The translations under genes were made by a program, and so were the position numbers. This document shows, in pieces, positions 53,763 through 64,000 of a stretch of 64,000 bases of DNA. The stretch covers positions 3,515,484 to 3,579,483 of the forward strand of contig OZ024733.1 of the NCBI GenBank assembly GCA_964016875.1. The letters run 5' to 3'. The stretch comes from Fallopia convolvulus (taxonomy: Eukaryota; Streptophyta; Magnoliopsida; Caryophyllales; Polygonaceae). The number at the start of each line of letters is the position of its first letter. The stretch's first letter is position 1. Under the pieces are notes generated by a model. It did not search any database. It saw only the letters and a list, made by a program, of their open reading frames with translations, and was not told the DNA's origin.

Positions 53763-55644
53763 TTGGTTTTCGTAGTTGTCTACTAATAGGGTTTGTATGC
53801 AATCATTTTAAAGTGTTTGCTTATCTTGTTGAAGGAAAGTCGATCCTTGTAGATCCATGAGGATAATCAAGGCACTACGAGTAGATCCATCGAAGGATAG
53901 TCTCGTGGGTGTAGGCCATGAAGGCAATCACCATCGACCCCTTTGTTACTTTTGTAAGTCGACTTGGATAAGATTACGAGTCGAAAGGTTAGACCTATCT
54001 TTCCTTCAACGTATATTGCCCCTATTCCATGCCAAGGGTTGTGCAATCCCGCTGTGGGATAAAACGTAATTAAATAAACCAATGGAAGTGTTGGCAAGAC
54101 ACAACCATTGAGAACAAGCGTACCTTATTCGAGTCCATCGATTCCTCTTCGATCTTCACTTCAATGAAGTCGTCTTCCATAGATGCTTGGGGTTCGTCCT
54201 TGACTTGAACGTACTGCCCACTCCATGCATCTTGAGGTTTCTTCCTTGAAGAAGAACTTCGATCCATGCCGCCACACGACCACTTGAGAACACTCTTGTG
54301 TTTTCACTCAAATCCGACAAGAAACCCTAGATTCTTGTTCGATTTTCTCTACCGATTTCTTTGGGATCAAGTCTGGTTTTTTCTCATGTGAATCATGTCC
54401 AAATTGCCTATATTTAGCCCTATTTATAGGCGTGAGAATCTTGCCCAAAACCGGCCATGGGTGGCGGTTACAATCGGTTGAAAACTTGTGTGGCCGAGAG
54501 TGATTTTAGGGAGTTAGTTACAACTTCCTTCCTCTCTCCTTGTCACCATCAAAGGGGCGTCCAAGTGCATCCCCCCTTGGACTCCAAATGCCTCTCCATT
54601 TCAGCAAATAAAAGGCCCATTAAAGAGTCCAAAAATCCAATCCACTAAGCCATGTACACGGTCCAAATGGCAAAGCCAACAGCCCATGCCATGCGTGTGC
54701 ATGTGCGGCCCACCAGCCCATAAGGCGCGCCCCTTGGGCCGGCCCACCAGCCCCACCACCTAGCTAGCATAGCTAGGTGCCAAGCTAGGTCACCTAGGAG
54801 TGTCACTACCCCTTATCTCCATGAGCTAGCTTATAGTGAGTTGAGTTGGCTTGAGCTAGTGTGAGCTAGGTTCAGCTGAATTTCTAGCTAGTTGAGCTAA
54901 CTTGAGCTAGTGTGAACTACATTGAGCTTCCATGAGCTAGTTCCAAGCTACATGAGCTTCTTATAAAGCATATACAATGAGTCTTGAGCTTGTCAAATCT
55001 CCTAGAGATCACTCTAAGCTAGTATGAAGCTTTCAAACTTCTTTCTAGCATATTTAACTATGTGCCAAGCTAAACTCTAGCTTTGGTTCTTGCTTGAAGC
55101 ATCTACCAAGCTTGGAAAAGCTTCCTAATTCACATTAGAATATGCACAAAGTTATAAGACTCAATGATCAAGCTCCAAACCATACCTTAGCCTCACAATT
55201 CATGCTCGACGCCTTGGACAAGTGCCCTAGGTGCGCCGAGAGCTCCACCGCAGCCTCGCAACCGCGTCCCTAGCCACACCACGCCATCGCACCACCCTAG
55301 GCGCGCCCTAGCACCCTTGAGTTGAACCTCAAGTTCGCTCCTAGGCGCGCCACACCCAATGTCGAGCCTTGAACCTCAAAACCGAGGTCCAAGCCGAGCC
55401 CCGCGCTTGCACCGCGCCGTTGCACCGTGCGTCGCCACACACTAGGCGCGCCCTTGCCATGCAATGGTGCATACGAGGTTCCTACGTCTCGGTGGTGGTG
55501 TGCGACTAAACTATTGGATCTTATGAAAACTTTTAAACCATGGAAAGTCATATATGTCAATATACCCATCGACATTCCCAATATGACTCTAAAACCTCAA
55601 CATGCTCTATTAGGGAGTTGATGACTTGACACAAATCACCAACA
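53763..55644 (-). repeat. 3' LTR (minus-strand sense) of the LARD-like element
   Basis: Contains the short VKDE/VKIE exon (54124-54267), a TATA-like palindrome CCTATTTATAGG (54419-54430), and repeats of AGCTAGTTGAGCT type (about 54820-54960). Several TAGGCGCGCC words lie at about 55290-55460. Confidence 0.92.
54124..54267 (-). CDS. LTR-embedded short exon, 48 codons, 3' LTR copy
   Basis: Starts MDRSSSSRKKPQDAW on the minus strand and stays open for 48 codons to a consensus donor AAG then GTACGC. Core words are YVQVKDEP and FIEVKIEEE. One silent-looking difference in 144 nt was seen against the 5' LTR copy. In this LTR the donor has no downstream internal sequence, so only the right-hand copy would be expressed as a leader exon. 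Protein family not recognised. Confidence 0.45.
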
Positions 55645-58600
55645 TTCCTCCCCCATTTGAGCCATGTCATCAAGACTCGAAGTTTAATAACCAAACTCTA
55701 TGTATAGATGTAAATGTCCGTAGACTTGAATTTACACCCTGTGATTATCACATTCATGCACTAAAATTTCGTGGTGCTCCTAAGGTTTGAACCACATCAA
55801 CTTGTATAAGTACATGTAGTAACAATCACACATGAGTCTCTTACGCTTATCCTTTTCCTTTGACGCTTTTATAAAACAAGGCTCTTTCGTCCCATATCCT
55901 CTCACATATGCTTTAGTCGAGTCATCCTTAACCACTCTAACTTGGAAGAAGCCTTATACTTCCACATATGCATAGTTGAGTTTCCTATCATGCTCCACAT
56001 AAGCAACCAAAACTCATTAATGAAATCGTTGTTTCAAGACTAGGTTTCATGTGGCCTAGAGCATAAACCTTGATGGGTAATAATAATATCTAAAATATTA
56101 TGAATGCTCTCCAACTCTACAAATTGGCCTTCCACATTGAATTCAGCCCACACCTTTCGATGTAGGGGAATTGGGTATCCAAATCTAAGAGTTGTAAGGA
56201 TTGTTACCCCCATCCCTCGATTGAAATTAACACAAACACTTATGTCAATCTTCTCGGAGAGAAATCAACAACCTCGATGTGCTTAACAAAAATCAAACGA
56301 GTTGACACTAAGTTATGGCATGTGCCTCATTACAAGGTTCCCTCATACTTAGATGTCACTTTCCAACTTTAGAAGTTGGAGTATCGCAAATTGCCTCTTG
56401 GAAACTCCAAGAACGCCGGCCCATCACTCAAGATTGGAATTTATGACCAATTGTGCACTTAAAGGTCTTCCAAAGTTTAGTGATCCAATTTGCTTTCAAA
56501 CTTTCCAACCTAGGAAGTTTCTATACACATCCAATGCCTTTAGCATCAACCATATCTTTGACAAATGGCCTATGTCAAGATATCCACATCTTAATATCCA
56601 CTTGAGCGTCCCCAAGTCATGACACATCCAACTTATAACCGTGTGTTCATAAAACCAAAGATGTTACTCAACCATGTGTATAATCATGGAATTCTCATTT
56701 CCATCTCAATGTATTTCTACCAAGACGAAGATTTAGAACAATCTAATCCACCTTCACCTCTATACATTGACATCTTCATAAATAACCAATGAAGAACAAG
56801 GTCTTACTATTTAACCTTACAACTTGGTTTCTACCAAGTAGATCATGTCATTCTAATATAGATTCATTAGACACTAACCAAACACAAGTGACTAAACTTT
56901 CTATATCCCATCATGCAAAGCATATAGAATCTTTTAAAAGATTTCCTAATGACATTACTTTTCTTTTGGCCATTCAAACACAAAGTAGTCCACTTTATGT
57001 TCCTTTCATCCTAACTACCAAATCATTGGAAGTTCCCATAGGATCATCATCTATACATTTAGATGATTCAATTCTTCTTTCTTAAATCTTTCATTAAAGA
57101 AAACTTAGAAGAATTATGCTCATATGACAATCATCTTTTCCACAAGTGTTTACACACATGCTAAGACTTGTCTTTTATCTACCATGTCATTATTTCCATT
57201 AATCCTTTCCAATTGTTTCTCAACCATAAGACTAATCAACCAAAATTTGTCAATTTCAAGTCTTTGTGACTCTTGACACTTTCTTGGATCCAAGGATTCA
57301 ATAGATTCCTCAAAGTCTTTTCTAGACCATAACTTGTCTATTTGAAAGTCATAAAAACAGCCTTTCAAATTTCCACACAAGTTCTATCCATCCAAGCAAT
57401 GACACAAAACATGAGCAATTTAAACAATCATATGGAACATGTGATAGACCAAGTTCTCCCTACTTTAATCACAAATTAAATTAAACCCTAAAATAGGAAA
57501 GCCAAATATGACTTCAAACATGGTTTCATTGATTTAAATAAATCAAACAATTGCCTTGTGGTAGGCGCGCCTATTGTGCCAATCGTGGGCACACCGACGC
57601 CATGCGTCGAGCGCTTCGTCGAAGCCAAGGCTCGGTTTCAACCAGCCTCGGCGCGCCTTGCACACCCGGTTGTGCCATGGTAGCGGCCTCACTCAGTCGT
57701 GGCGCGTCCTTGCGCATGCCAGCCGTGCCAAGGTTCAAAACCTCGCACCGTGTCGCTGCGTGCCGAGCGCTTCGCACTTGGCTTGCGACACATCGGGTCC
57801 GTGCGATCCACGCCTTGCCTCGCATCCTTGGCCTTGCCATGTGCCGAGTGCTTAGACTCGACACGCCTCGGCGTGCTCGATCCCGAGATCGTAACAAGGC
57901 TTAGGCCTTTGTGTTGCGATTGATGCAACACCTCCCCCATGCGACGATCCTCGTCTAGTGCCATGCACCGAGGGGTTCTAGGCAGCGGCCCCTCCTAGGG
58001 CGTGCCTAGGATGATCCATGGGATCCAACCACGAGCGCTTAGCGCTTCGAGGATCGATGTCGAGTCACGACACCGCTCGGCGCGCCTATGGCCTAGCCTA
58101 GGCGTGCCTAGGTTCAAACCCTAGCCACCTTATGCGCCGATCCCAAACCTTTTTGCAAAGCAATTTCTTTAGACATTCCCATGTTTTTAACAAGGCAAAA
58201 TAACATGACAACATTCATTATTTGTTGACATCAAACCACATTTATAATTTTGACAAGTCATATTTCTTTAGGATTCAACCATATGATAAAACGGTCTAGA
58301 CATGAACATTGTTCATCATGTCTAAGTATCAAACTTCCATTTGACACTTTTCATGCCTTGTCAAACTTATTTGACTTAGCCATGAGAGATCTCACTCTCA
58401 TACAACCATTGCTCTCTTACAATAATACTACAAGTCTCAATCTAATCCAATCAAGACTTCCTTGTTTCCCTTTTCCATAAGAAGCATGAATTCCATGAAA
58501 TCACTTAGTGAATTCCACATGCATCTCATCAAGAGACTCTTACCATCTCTTCTATGTGTTCTTTAGTGCATACATGGCCAACATGTGCATGCCCTCTCAC

Positions 58601-59128
58601 GTGGGGGGCTATCCAGTAGACCCTTACATTAGTAGACTCGAAGGTAGTCTAATTACTCTAGTAGACCCGAAGGTAGTCTAGAGCATGAGTCGTCCCAATC
58701 AAAGAATGGTCGACTCTAGGGTAGTCTGGTCCAGTAGACCCTATTAGTAGACCCGAAGGTAATCTAATTACTCTAGTAGACCCGAAGGTAATCTAGAGCA
58801 TGAGTCGTCCCAATCAAAGAATGGTCGACTCAAGGGTAGTCTGGTTTGGATCATTCTTAGTGAACGAATCCAACAATCAAACTTTTCAAGTTGATTCCAA
58901 GAATTAGACTTAAGTCCTTTTCTTGCACACATGTCGCTAAGATTAACATTTAATCAAGCCATAGTTTATTCCAAATCATAAACAACTACATGATCTTTTA
59001 ACACGATCATTTCACACAAAAAATAGCCCTTTAGTCAAGGCATACACAACACACATAGTTCTTAGCACACGTCTAATGCTACATACATACACACACGTAC
59101 ATAAAATAGGAAACAAATACAAGTAAAA
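55645..59128. other. Non-coding interior of the LARD-like element
   Basis: No conserved retroelement domain in any frame. 55645-57540 is AT-rich. 57545-58140 is strongly GC-rich with many GGCGCGCC and CTAGGCGTGCC words. 58612-58844 is a tandem duplication. Short open frames in the GC-rich part occur on both strands and look like composition effects. Confidence 0.7.
58612..58844. repeat. Tandem duplication, 118-bp and 115-bp units
   Basis: Both units (58612-58729 and 58730-58844) start TCCAGTAGACCCT and end GGGTAGTCTGG, with only a few differences. Inside each, the word AGTAGACYCGAAGGTARTCTA is itself repeated twice. Related GTAGACC..AAGG words occur near the right end of the LTRs. Confidence 0.85.
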
Positions 59129-59524
59129 TCAGCCTTGGCGTATCACGCCACAAAGAGAACAATAAACGGGTTTCCTTGGCCTTTGGTCCCTATAGACCAC
59201 TTTCCAATACTTGCCTCCCACCGAGGCCCCTCCATATCCCAAGGCCACGCCCCTAGGGACGTTTCTTCTCGGTTGAGCACGCAAGTGCTTAACCCTAGAC
59301 TTGCCATGGCACTTGAATTCCGAGTACACATGCCTTGCCTCATGACCACGCTTTGGACCATGATTCTCCATCACCATGGAGGGTTGAGGCCTTAAAACCT
59401 CACCTTGTAGGGCATCATTGAAATCAGGTTCACACCTTACGTTAGCAAGGACCCAATCCCAATAGAGATTACTCTTGTTGTACTCCTCTAGCCATTCATC
59501 AAAGTCCATGAGTCCGCCTTGCAC
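59129..59524 (-). CDS. Short ORF beside the 5' LTR of the LARD-like element, unknown
   Basis: An open minus-strand frame of about 130 codons, the first open frame after the 5' LTR in the direction of transcription. It reads MDFDEWLEEYNKSNLYWDW, then a charged, Arg/His-rich middle and an end with VYCSLCGVIRQG (one CxxC). It has no ATG at its upstream limit: the frame is open back to a stop near 59560 next to an AG that could be a splice acceptor (GATAG then AGCCTC), in phase with the LTR exon at 60074-60217. The family is unknown; it could be a remnant gag or an adopted host exon. Confidence 0.4.
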   Translation of the reverse strand: MQGGLMDFDEWLEEYNKSNLYWDWVLANVRCEPDFNDALQGEVLRPQPSMVMENHGPKRGHEARHVYSEFKCHGKSRVKHLRAQPRRNVPRGVALGYGGASVGGKYWKVVYRDQRPRKPVYCSLCGVIRQG

Positions 59525-59710
59525 TTCGAGGTCGAATGGGACTCGGAGGCTCTATCTTGACTTCCCTCAATTGTGAGGTAATGTCATGCACCGTCTTATC
59601 CCCTCGTTTAGTCTTATCCTCGAAGTTAACAAACATAGACCAACAAAGCAAACAAGGACATGAACAAAACGAAGCAAAACTACAATTAAATACAAATATA
59701 CGTTGAAGAT

Positions 59711-61594
59711 TGTTGGTTTTCGTAGTTGTCTACTAATAGGGTTTGTATGCAATCATTTTAAAGTGTTTGCTTATCTTGTTGAAGGAAAGTCGATCCTTGT
59801 AGATCCATGAGGATAATCAAGGCACTACGAGTAGATCCATCGAAGGATAGTCTCGTGGGTGTAGGCCATGAAGGCAATCACCATCGACCCCTTTGTTACT
59901 TTTGTAAGTCGACTTGGATAAGATTACGAGTCGAAAGGTTAGACCTATCTTTCCTTCAATGTATATTGCCCCTATTCCATGCCAAGGGTTGTGCAATATC
60001 GCTGTGGGATAAAACGTAATTAGATAAACCAATGGAAGTGTTGGCAAGACACAACCATTGAGAACAAGCGTACCTTATTCGAGTCCATCGATTCCTCTTC
60101 GATCTTCACTTCAATGAAGTCGTCTTCCATGGATGCTTGGGGTTCGTCCTTGACTTGAACGTACTGCCCACTCCATGCATCTTGAGGTTTCTTCCTTGAA
60201 GAAGAACTTCGATCCATGCCGCCACACGACCACTTGAGAACACTCTTGTGTTTTCACTCAAATCCGACAAGAAACCCTAGATTCTTGTTCGATTTTCTCT
60301 ACCGATTTCTTTGGGATCAAGTCTGGTTTTTTCTCATGTGAATCATGTCCAAATTGCCGACATTTAGCCCTATTTATAGGCGTGAGAATCTTGCCCAAAA
60401 CCGGCCATGGGTGGTGGTTACAATCGGTTGAAAACTTGTGTGGCCGAGAGTGATTTTAGGGAGTTAGTTACAACTTCCTTCCTCTCTCCTTGTCACCATC
60501 AAAGGGGCGTCCAAGTGCATCCCCCCTTGGACTCCAAATGCCTCTCCATTTCAGCAAATAAAAGGCCCATTAAAGAGTCCAAAAATCCAATCCAATAAGC
60601 CATGTACACGGTCCAAATGGCAAAGCCAACAGCCCATGCCATGCGTGTGCATGTGCGGCCCACCAGCCCATAAGGCGCGCCCCTTGGGCCGGCCCACCAG
60701 CCCCACCACCTAGCTAGCATAGCTAGGTGCCAAGCTAGGTCACCTAGGAGTGTCACTACCCCTTAGCTCCATGAGCTAGCTTATAGTGAGTTGAGTTGGC
60801 TTGAGCTAGTGTGAGCTAGGTTCAGCTGAATTTCTAGCTAGTTGAGCTAACTTGAGCTAGTGTGAACTACATTGAGCTTCCATGAGCTAGTTCCAAGCTA
60901 CATGAGCTTCTTATAAAGCATATACAATGAGTCTTGAGCTTGTCAAAGCTCCTAGAGATCACTCTAAGCTAGTATGAAGCTTTCAAACTTCTTTCTAGCA
61001 TATTTAACTATGTGCCAAGCTAAACTCTAGCTTTGGTTCTTGCTTGAAGCATCTACCAAGCGTAGAAAAGCTTCCTAATTCACATTAGAATATGAACAAA
61101 GTTATAAGACTCAATGATCAAGTTCAAAACCATACCTTAGCCTCACAATTCATGCTCGACGCCTTGGACAAGTGCCCTAGGCGCGCAGAGAGCTCCACCG
61201 CAGCCTCGCAACCGCGTCCCTAGCGACACCACGCCATCGCACCACCCTAGGCGCGCCCTAGAACCCTTGAGTTGAACCTCAAGTTCGCTCCTAGGCGCGC
61301 CACACCCAATGCTGAGCCTTGAACCTCAAAACCGAGGTCCAAGCCAAGCCCCGCGCTTGCACCGCGCCGTTGCACCGTGCGTCGCCACACACTAGGCGCG
61401 CCCTTGCCATGCAACGGTGCACACGAGGTTCCTACGTCTCGGTGGTGGTGTGCGACTAAACTATTGGATCTTATGATAACAATTAAACCATGGAAAGTCA
61501 TATATGTCAATATACCCATCGACATTCCCAATATGACTCTAAAACCTCAACATGCTCTAATAGGGAGTTGATGACTTGACACAAATCACCAACA
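59711..61594 (-). repeat. 5' LTR (minus-strand sense) of the LARD-like element
   Basis: Colinear with 53763-55644. The TATA-like palindrome is at 60369-60380, about 150 bp upstream (minus sense) of the ATG at 60217. That order fits a promoter, a short leader and then the small exon. Confidence 0.92.
60074..60217 (-). CDS. LTR-embedded short exon, 48 codons, 5' LTR copy
   Basis: Minus-strand ATG at 60217, 48 open codons, ending exactly at a consensus splice donor (AAG then GTACGC at 60073). The product starts MDRSSSSRKKPQDAW, then has two diverged units YVQVKDEP and FIEVKIEEES, and ends SMDSNK. The diverged solo LTR at 31941 has the same design with three units and the same DSNK end just before the donor. 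Without splicing the frame would run only 17 more codons. The nearest in-phase open frame is 59129-59524. This is likely a leader exon of the element's transcript; function unknown. Confidence 0.5.
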
Positions 61595-62689
61595 GTCCCT
61601 GTGTCGGTAGACGTAGCGGACTTAGTGCCTTTTAATGATTTTATTCCGAGATCTGTTTATGTTTTGTGTTTTATCTTTAAGGAAACTATTAGATAGATCC
61701 TTTAGTATAAATACTCTTGTTTTTAGACAGAAAGGGGGCCCTCTTACACTCTCTTTTACGTTAGTTTGACTTTAAACATACGGTTTGAAGGATTTGGTTA
61801 CTTGGTGCTCAAGAAAGAAGATTGTTGGAGTTTTTCTTGTGTTCTAGGGTGTGTTTTGAGACAAAGTTTGTTTTGAATTCAAGTAAGATTTAGTTTTTAA
61901 TGCAAGTTATGTTTTCCTTCAATTGCATTGTTTGTTTCTTTTCAATTATGAGTGAGTAGTGCTTTATTCTAGGATTGGAGTTAGAAACCCAACATGATTA
62001 TGCATGAATGATGATTTGAATGAATTGAATGCCTTCTATCTATTTTCTACTTGTTTGTGCTTATGCTTTGACGAAAGTCAAAGTAATTCGTGTTTTTTTA
62101 CTTAATCGAAAGAAAAAGTTATAAACTTGAACTATAATAAAGTTTGATAACGAAAGTTGAATACTTTGGATCAAAATAAGTAGATGAAGTGAATTGATTT
62201 ATGAAAATTAATTGATTCGCTTGTTTATTCAACGAAAGTTGATAACTTTATTTTAAAGGCATGATTTTTATTATTCGTATTATATGGATTGCATGATTAT
62301 GTTGTGGTGGACCCTTATCCTAGATTTTTATTTTACTTGTTAGTCAAAACTTAAATCCAGTTATACCTCGTTACCGAGTCCCTGAAAATTGATACCGAGC
62401 CTGCAAGTTTTTTTTGGGTTGTTTGCTTTGATCGTGTTCAGTTGTACATCGTTACCGACCTTGACTAGGTCGGTACCCACCTGTTCAGTGCTTAAAATGG
62501 TTGCTTTACTTTGTTTTTGCCTTTGTTTTGTTTGTTCTTTTGCATTTTCAGTTTAATAATTAGACACAACCTCGCTTCCCGTGGACGATCCTAACTCTGC
62601 TATACTCAGCGGGATCTTGACTATAAATTTATTTGTTGTCAAGTATATCCCTCTCAACAAATTGGCGTTGTTGTCAAGTAAATCCCTCT

Positions 62690-63480
62690 CATGCCCATAG
62701 TACATCTGCTTGCACTAATATTGAGCAGGTAAGAGCTGCTGAGACCTATGTTGATGCTAATTATATGAGAGGTCAATACAGAAACCCGCCTACTAACTAT
62801 GGTAGGACCAACAACTATCCCGCTTGGGTAAGTTCCAACCAAGATCAAGGCCACGCACCTCCACCACAAGCTCGAAGGCCTGCATCTTATAGTCTGCCGG
62901 GCTATCAAGAACCTCCATCTTGGGTACAAGGTATTCATGAAGAAATTAACGGACTGCGTGCCGACCTCAACAATCAAATGAAAGGCGTACCGGCTCAATT
63001 GGGAGAATTAGAGATATGGAAGAAGAGCGTAAACTCCCAACTTGGCAACCTATCTGCACAGATTCCAAGACCTTAGGGTCAACTTCCGGGCCGTCCCGAG
63101 GAAAACCCTAGAGGACAAATAGCAGCCATACACCCAAGGAGCGGAAAGACGTTGCGAGAACGTGTTGGGTCCAAAGAAAAAGAGAACAATAATGAAGATG
63201 ATGCCTCAGTTCAGATCGATTACACCCCCACAAGGGTCGATACCGATCGTGAGATAGTCGTTACCGATCCAGGGTCGTTAACAACCCCTCCAACCCAGGT
63301 AAGTCTTCTCAACCCACCCCCTCTCTCAGTAACAAGGTCGTTACTGACCCCCCAGGGTCGGTACCGACTCTTCCCCAGCACCGATCAACCCCCTTGTCGA
63401 TTCGGTAACGCCACCTCTCGAGCCCGTGTTGGTTTCGAGACCGGCGAAGACTCTTCCCTTCCCCTCTAAAAAGTCTAAGG
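62690..63480 (+). pseudogene. Athila-like gag, partial
   Basis: The frame with VRAAETYVDANYMRGQYRN and NNYPAWVSSNQDQ matches the C-terminal half of Athila gag. It is followed by EINGLRADLNNQMKG and QLGNLSAQIPRPQG-type sequence with a stop after IPRP (63074). RGQIAAIHPRSGKTLRERVG, the NPRE..AITLRSGK-like signature, follows. The N-terminal half of gag is missing: the coding resemblance starts right after the primer site. A frameshift occurs near 63300. Confidence 0.75.
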
Positions 63481-63484
63481 ACTC

Positions 63485-64000
63485 CACATAAGGGAAGTTT
63501 AGGCGTTTTGTAAAGGTTCTTCAGGGCTTAAATATTTCCATTCCATTCACTGAGGCCCTAAGCGAAATGTCGGCTTACACAAAATTTTTAAAAGTGATAT
63601 TGAGCAAGAAGAGGTATATATCCGAGCTGATTGACAAAATCCGATCCTTGGAGCTTCCAGAAAAACTAGGCGACCCAGGTAAGTTTGGTATTACCATTGG
63701 TGTTGGATCTTACCGGTTTAAAGCTTTGTGTGACTTAGGAGCCAGTGCAAGTCTATTACCACTTTCCATTTGGTCCAAAGCCAATATGGGACCACTGGAG
63801 CCTGTGAACATGAGGTTATACATGGTGGATGGATCCTGTGTTAAACATATAGGGGTTATAGATGATTTCTCAGTCCAAGTGGGCAAGTTCTTTGTCCCGG
63901 ATGATTTTATAATGATGGAGATGCTTGAAGACCCGGTGGTGCCTATAATTCTCGGTAGGCCATTATTAGCCACAATTGGAGCCATAATCGATGTTAGGAG
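63485..64000 (+). pseudogene. Athila-like protease, to window edge
   Basis: A clear match to the Athila aspartic protease region: FVKVLQGLNISIPFTEALSEM, YTKFLKVILSKKRYI, PGKFGITIGVGSYRFKALCD, LGASASLLPLSIW (active-site type CDLGAS, as in this lineage), FFVPDDFIMMEM and PVVPIILGRPLLATIGAIID. This block is open to the last base, with a stop upstream near 63490. Reverse transcriptase would follow beyond 64000. Confidence 0.85.

Larger units (their letters stand above)
53763..61594 (-). mobile_element. Large non-autonomous LTR retrotransposon (LARD-like), TSD GTCCC
   Basis: Two LTRs (53763-55644, 1882 bp; 59711-61594, 1884 bp) begin TGTTGG and end CCAACA, flanked by GTCCC at 53758-53762 and 61595-61599. 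The purine tract lies beside the left LTR on the minus strand (TCAAATGGGGGAGGAA at about 55645-55660 reversed), so transcription runs right to left. The 4.07 kb interior has no gag, protease, reverse transcriptase or integrase. By eye the LTRs differ at roughly 30 positions, so it is recent. Confidence 0.92.
53345..64000 (+). mobile_element. Athila-like Ty3/gypsy element, runs off the window
   Basis: The 5' LTR runs from TGATGTCC (53345) to about 62659, split by the 7.8 kb insertion 53763-61594. A primer-site-like TTGGCGTTGTTGTC follows, close to the TGGCGCCGTTGCC type used by Athila elements. Gag and protease of Athila type follow to the end of the window; the rest of pol is outside. Confidence 0.82.

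Noticed and set aside
54780..55000. CRISPR-like array of GAGCTAG repeats
   Set aside because: Units vary in sequence and spacing, spacers are not unique, and the DNA is a plant LTR.
57551..57964. Overlapping ORFs on both strands in the GC-rich interior
   Set aside because: Open on both strands at once from GC bias; no recognisable domain.

Overview
This window is nuclear DNA from a flowering plant, most likely a eudicot. It holds one intact multi-exon gene with canonical GT-AG introns. Almost everything else is nested plant transposable elements: Ty1/copia, Ty3/gypsy, Cassandra, LINE, SINE, Helitron, hAT, PIF/Harbinger and CACTA. No prokaryotic gene, CRISPR array or phage gene is present. 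All calls come from reading the sequence and its translations; no database search was run.

Layout. (1) 1-4600: AT-rich flank with a decayed PIF/Harbinger element (ORF1 about 935-1460, transposase about 2104-3120) that carries a tRNA-derived SINE (1817-2086, 17-nt target duplication). (2) 4618-9395: a complete 8-exon ABCB/MDR transporter gene of the ABCB15 type, 1237 codons, open throughout. (3) 9600-10330: LINE endonuclease fragment, minus strand. (4) About 10330-25250: a gene-like minus-strand unit of unknown identity, broken by four insertions. These are a hAT element (10608-12296, itself holding tandem Helitrons), a 5'-truncated LINE (12574-13510), a copia element (14556-24122) and a SINE (24931-25153). 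The copia element holds a Cassandra element, an unclassified repeat and a small gag-only LTR element (18483-20811). (5) 25280-26040: 5' end of a plant gene, fused to a CACTA TNP2 pseudogene with palindromic subterminal repeats (26040-29640), followed by a second CACTA terminus (30190-30705).

(6) 30706-53344: a pile of copia elements. Tnt1/Tork-like copy 1 (30706-38770) is interrupted by a solo LTR (31941-35543), which is itself interrupted by a hAT element (32383-34110). Next come a single LTR of another copia family, then copia C (39467-51567), which is interrupted by a nearly complete chromovirus (40908-49177). Tnt1-like copy 2 follows (51589-53344). (7) 53345-64000: an Athila-like gypsy element running off the window. 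Its 5' LTR is split by a 7.8 kb non-autonomous LTR element (53763-61594) transcribed from the minus strand.

Nesting was resolved mainly by target-site duplications readable at the borders: CAACC, GTGGT, GTATT, AATTC, ATGTG, GTCCC, two 8-bp hAT duplications, and 16-17 nt LINE/SINE duplications. The most unusual signal is a short open exon inside the LTRs of the non-autonomous family. It codes for repeats of the type VQVKEEPQDxWxxGF and ends at a consensus splice donor. It is open in both LTRs of the 7.8 kb element, and it was also open in the diverged solo LTR before the hAT insertion.
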